From: Oscillospiraceae bacterium
Lineage (GTDB): Bacteria; Bacillota; Clostridia; Oscillospirales; Oscillospiraceae
Direction: 5' to 3'
DNA length: 58,262 bases
Assembly (NCBI GenBank): GCA_015067835.1
Contig: SVLS01000010.1
Span: forward strand, 1 to 58,262
The translations under genes were made by a program, and so were the position numbers. The notes under the pieces are model-generated. The model did not search any database. It was not told where the DNA came from and saw only the letters and a program-made list of their open reading frames with translations. Below, piece by piece: positions 58,096 to 58,262 of this stretch. Numbering within the stretch: the first letter of the stretch is position 1; the number at the start of each line of letters is the position of its first letter.

Positions 58096-58132
58096 ATCTG
58101 TTCGACATATTGGAATTGGACAAAGGTATCAC

Positions 58133-58262
58133 TTATTTTTTCGCAACTACAATAGGCTGATAGAACCCCGTTGTTTCGGGGAACATCCATACCACTTCGC
58201 TACATCCGTTTGCCATAAGCAAGTCGGTCATTTCCTGTCTGCGGGTGGCTCTGTATTCGCAT
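58133..58262 (-). CDS. C-terminal end of a possible SAM-dependent methyltransferase (partial)
   Basis: Open on the minus strand from the window edge to a TAA at 58133-58135. The visible peptide contains RRQEMTDLLMANGCSEVVWM and ends FYQPIVVAKK. The 'helix, G-C/F-x-x-V-x-W, then a final strand' pattern is like the end of class I methyltransferases. Too short for more than a weak assignment. Confidence 0.4.
   Translation of the reverse strand, partial: CEYRATRRQEMTDLLMANGCSEVVWMFPETTGFYQPIVVAKK

Overview
The window looks like chromosome from a Gram-positive, spore-forming Clostridia bacterium, probably close to the Oscillospiraceae/Ruminococcaceae. Evidence: a SpoIVB-type sporulation protease, TTGACA-N17-TATAAT type promoters, AGGAGG-like ribosome binding sites, the yloU-yloV and rpsF-ssb-rpsR gene orders, an S-box (SAM-I) riboswitch before metK, and short interspersed elements of a kind common in gut Clostridia. 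No rRNA, tRNA or CRISPR array was seen. Assignments rest on reading motifs by eye; no database search was possible.

Layout. 1-5.1 kb is an accessory region of small, separately promoted genes: XRE regulators with divergent partners, an SGNH hydrolase, a lipoprotein, a nitroreductase-like protein and a cytidylyltransferase-like protein, with terminators and MITE-like repeats between them. 5.1-10.6 kb holds a P-II-like/DUF1538 membrane protein pair, a small acidic protein, a phosphopantetheinyl transferase and a surface M3-like metallopeptidase. 10.7-17.5 kb is a glycoside-degradation cluster: two paralogous GH78-like enzymes flanking a GH109/Gfo-Idh-MocA-like NAD enzyme, then a PAP2 phosphatase. 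17.6-24.3 kb contains a MITE-like element, a third XRE module, an iscS-iscU-iscR operon (minus strand), spoIVB, a REP-associated transposase with REP-like palindromes inside its own reading frame, and a repeat-rich lipoprotein. 24.4-29.7 kb has a PHP phosphoesterase, a sorbose-type locus (SorE-like reductase, class II aldolase, divergent SorC regulator) and a frameshifted membrane protein. 29.8-42.5 kb is mostly housekeeping: rpsF-ssb-rpsR, surE with two DHH phosphoesterases, an aldo/keto reductase, asp23-fakA, gpmI, trmB-mnmG, a His-rich CsoR-type regulator and a zinc-ribbon membrane protein. 42.65-48.79 kb is a compact phage head-and-packaging cassette. 49-58 kb returns to housekeeping: pgi, a P-loop protein, a MATE transporter, a rhomboid-like protein, metK, a radical SAM enzyme, a GNAT acetyltransferase and a RlmD-type methyltransferase fused to an ASCH domain.

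Most notable. (1) Three XRE repressor modules (509-553, 3679-3723, 18053-18097) share an identical 45-bp promoter/operator architecture but have different half-sites. (2) The head-only phage cassette has eight intact, tightly packed genes (small and large terminase, portal, protease, capsid, connectors) but no recognisable integrase, tail-tape, lysis or replication gene, and it is enclosed by terminators on both sides. (3) A RAYT transposase gene carries three in-frame REP-like palindromes, and its stop codon lies inside a fourth.
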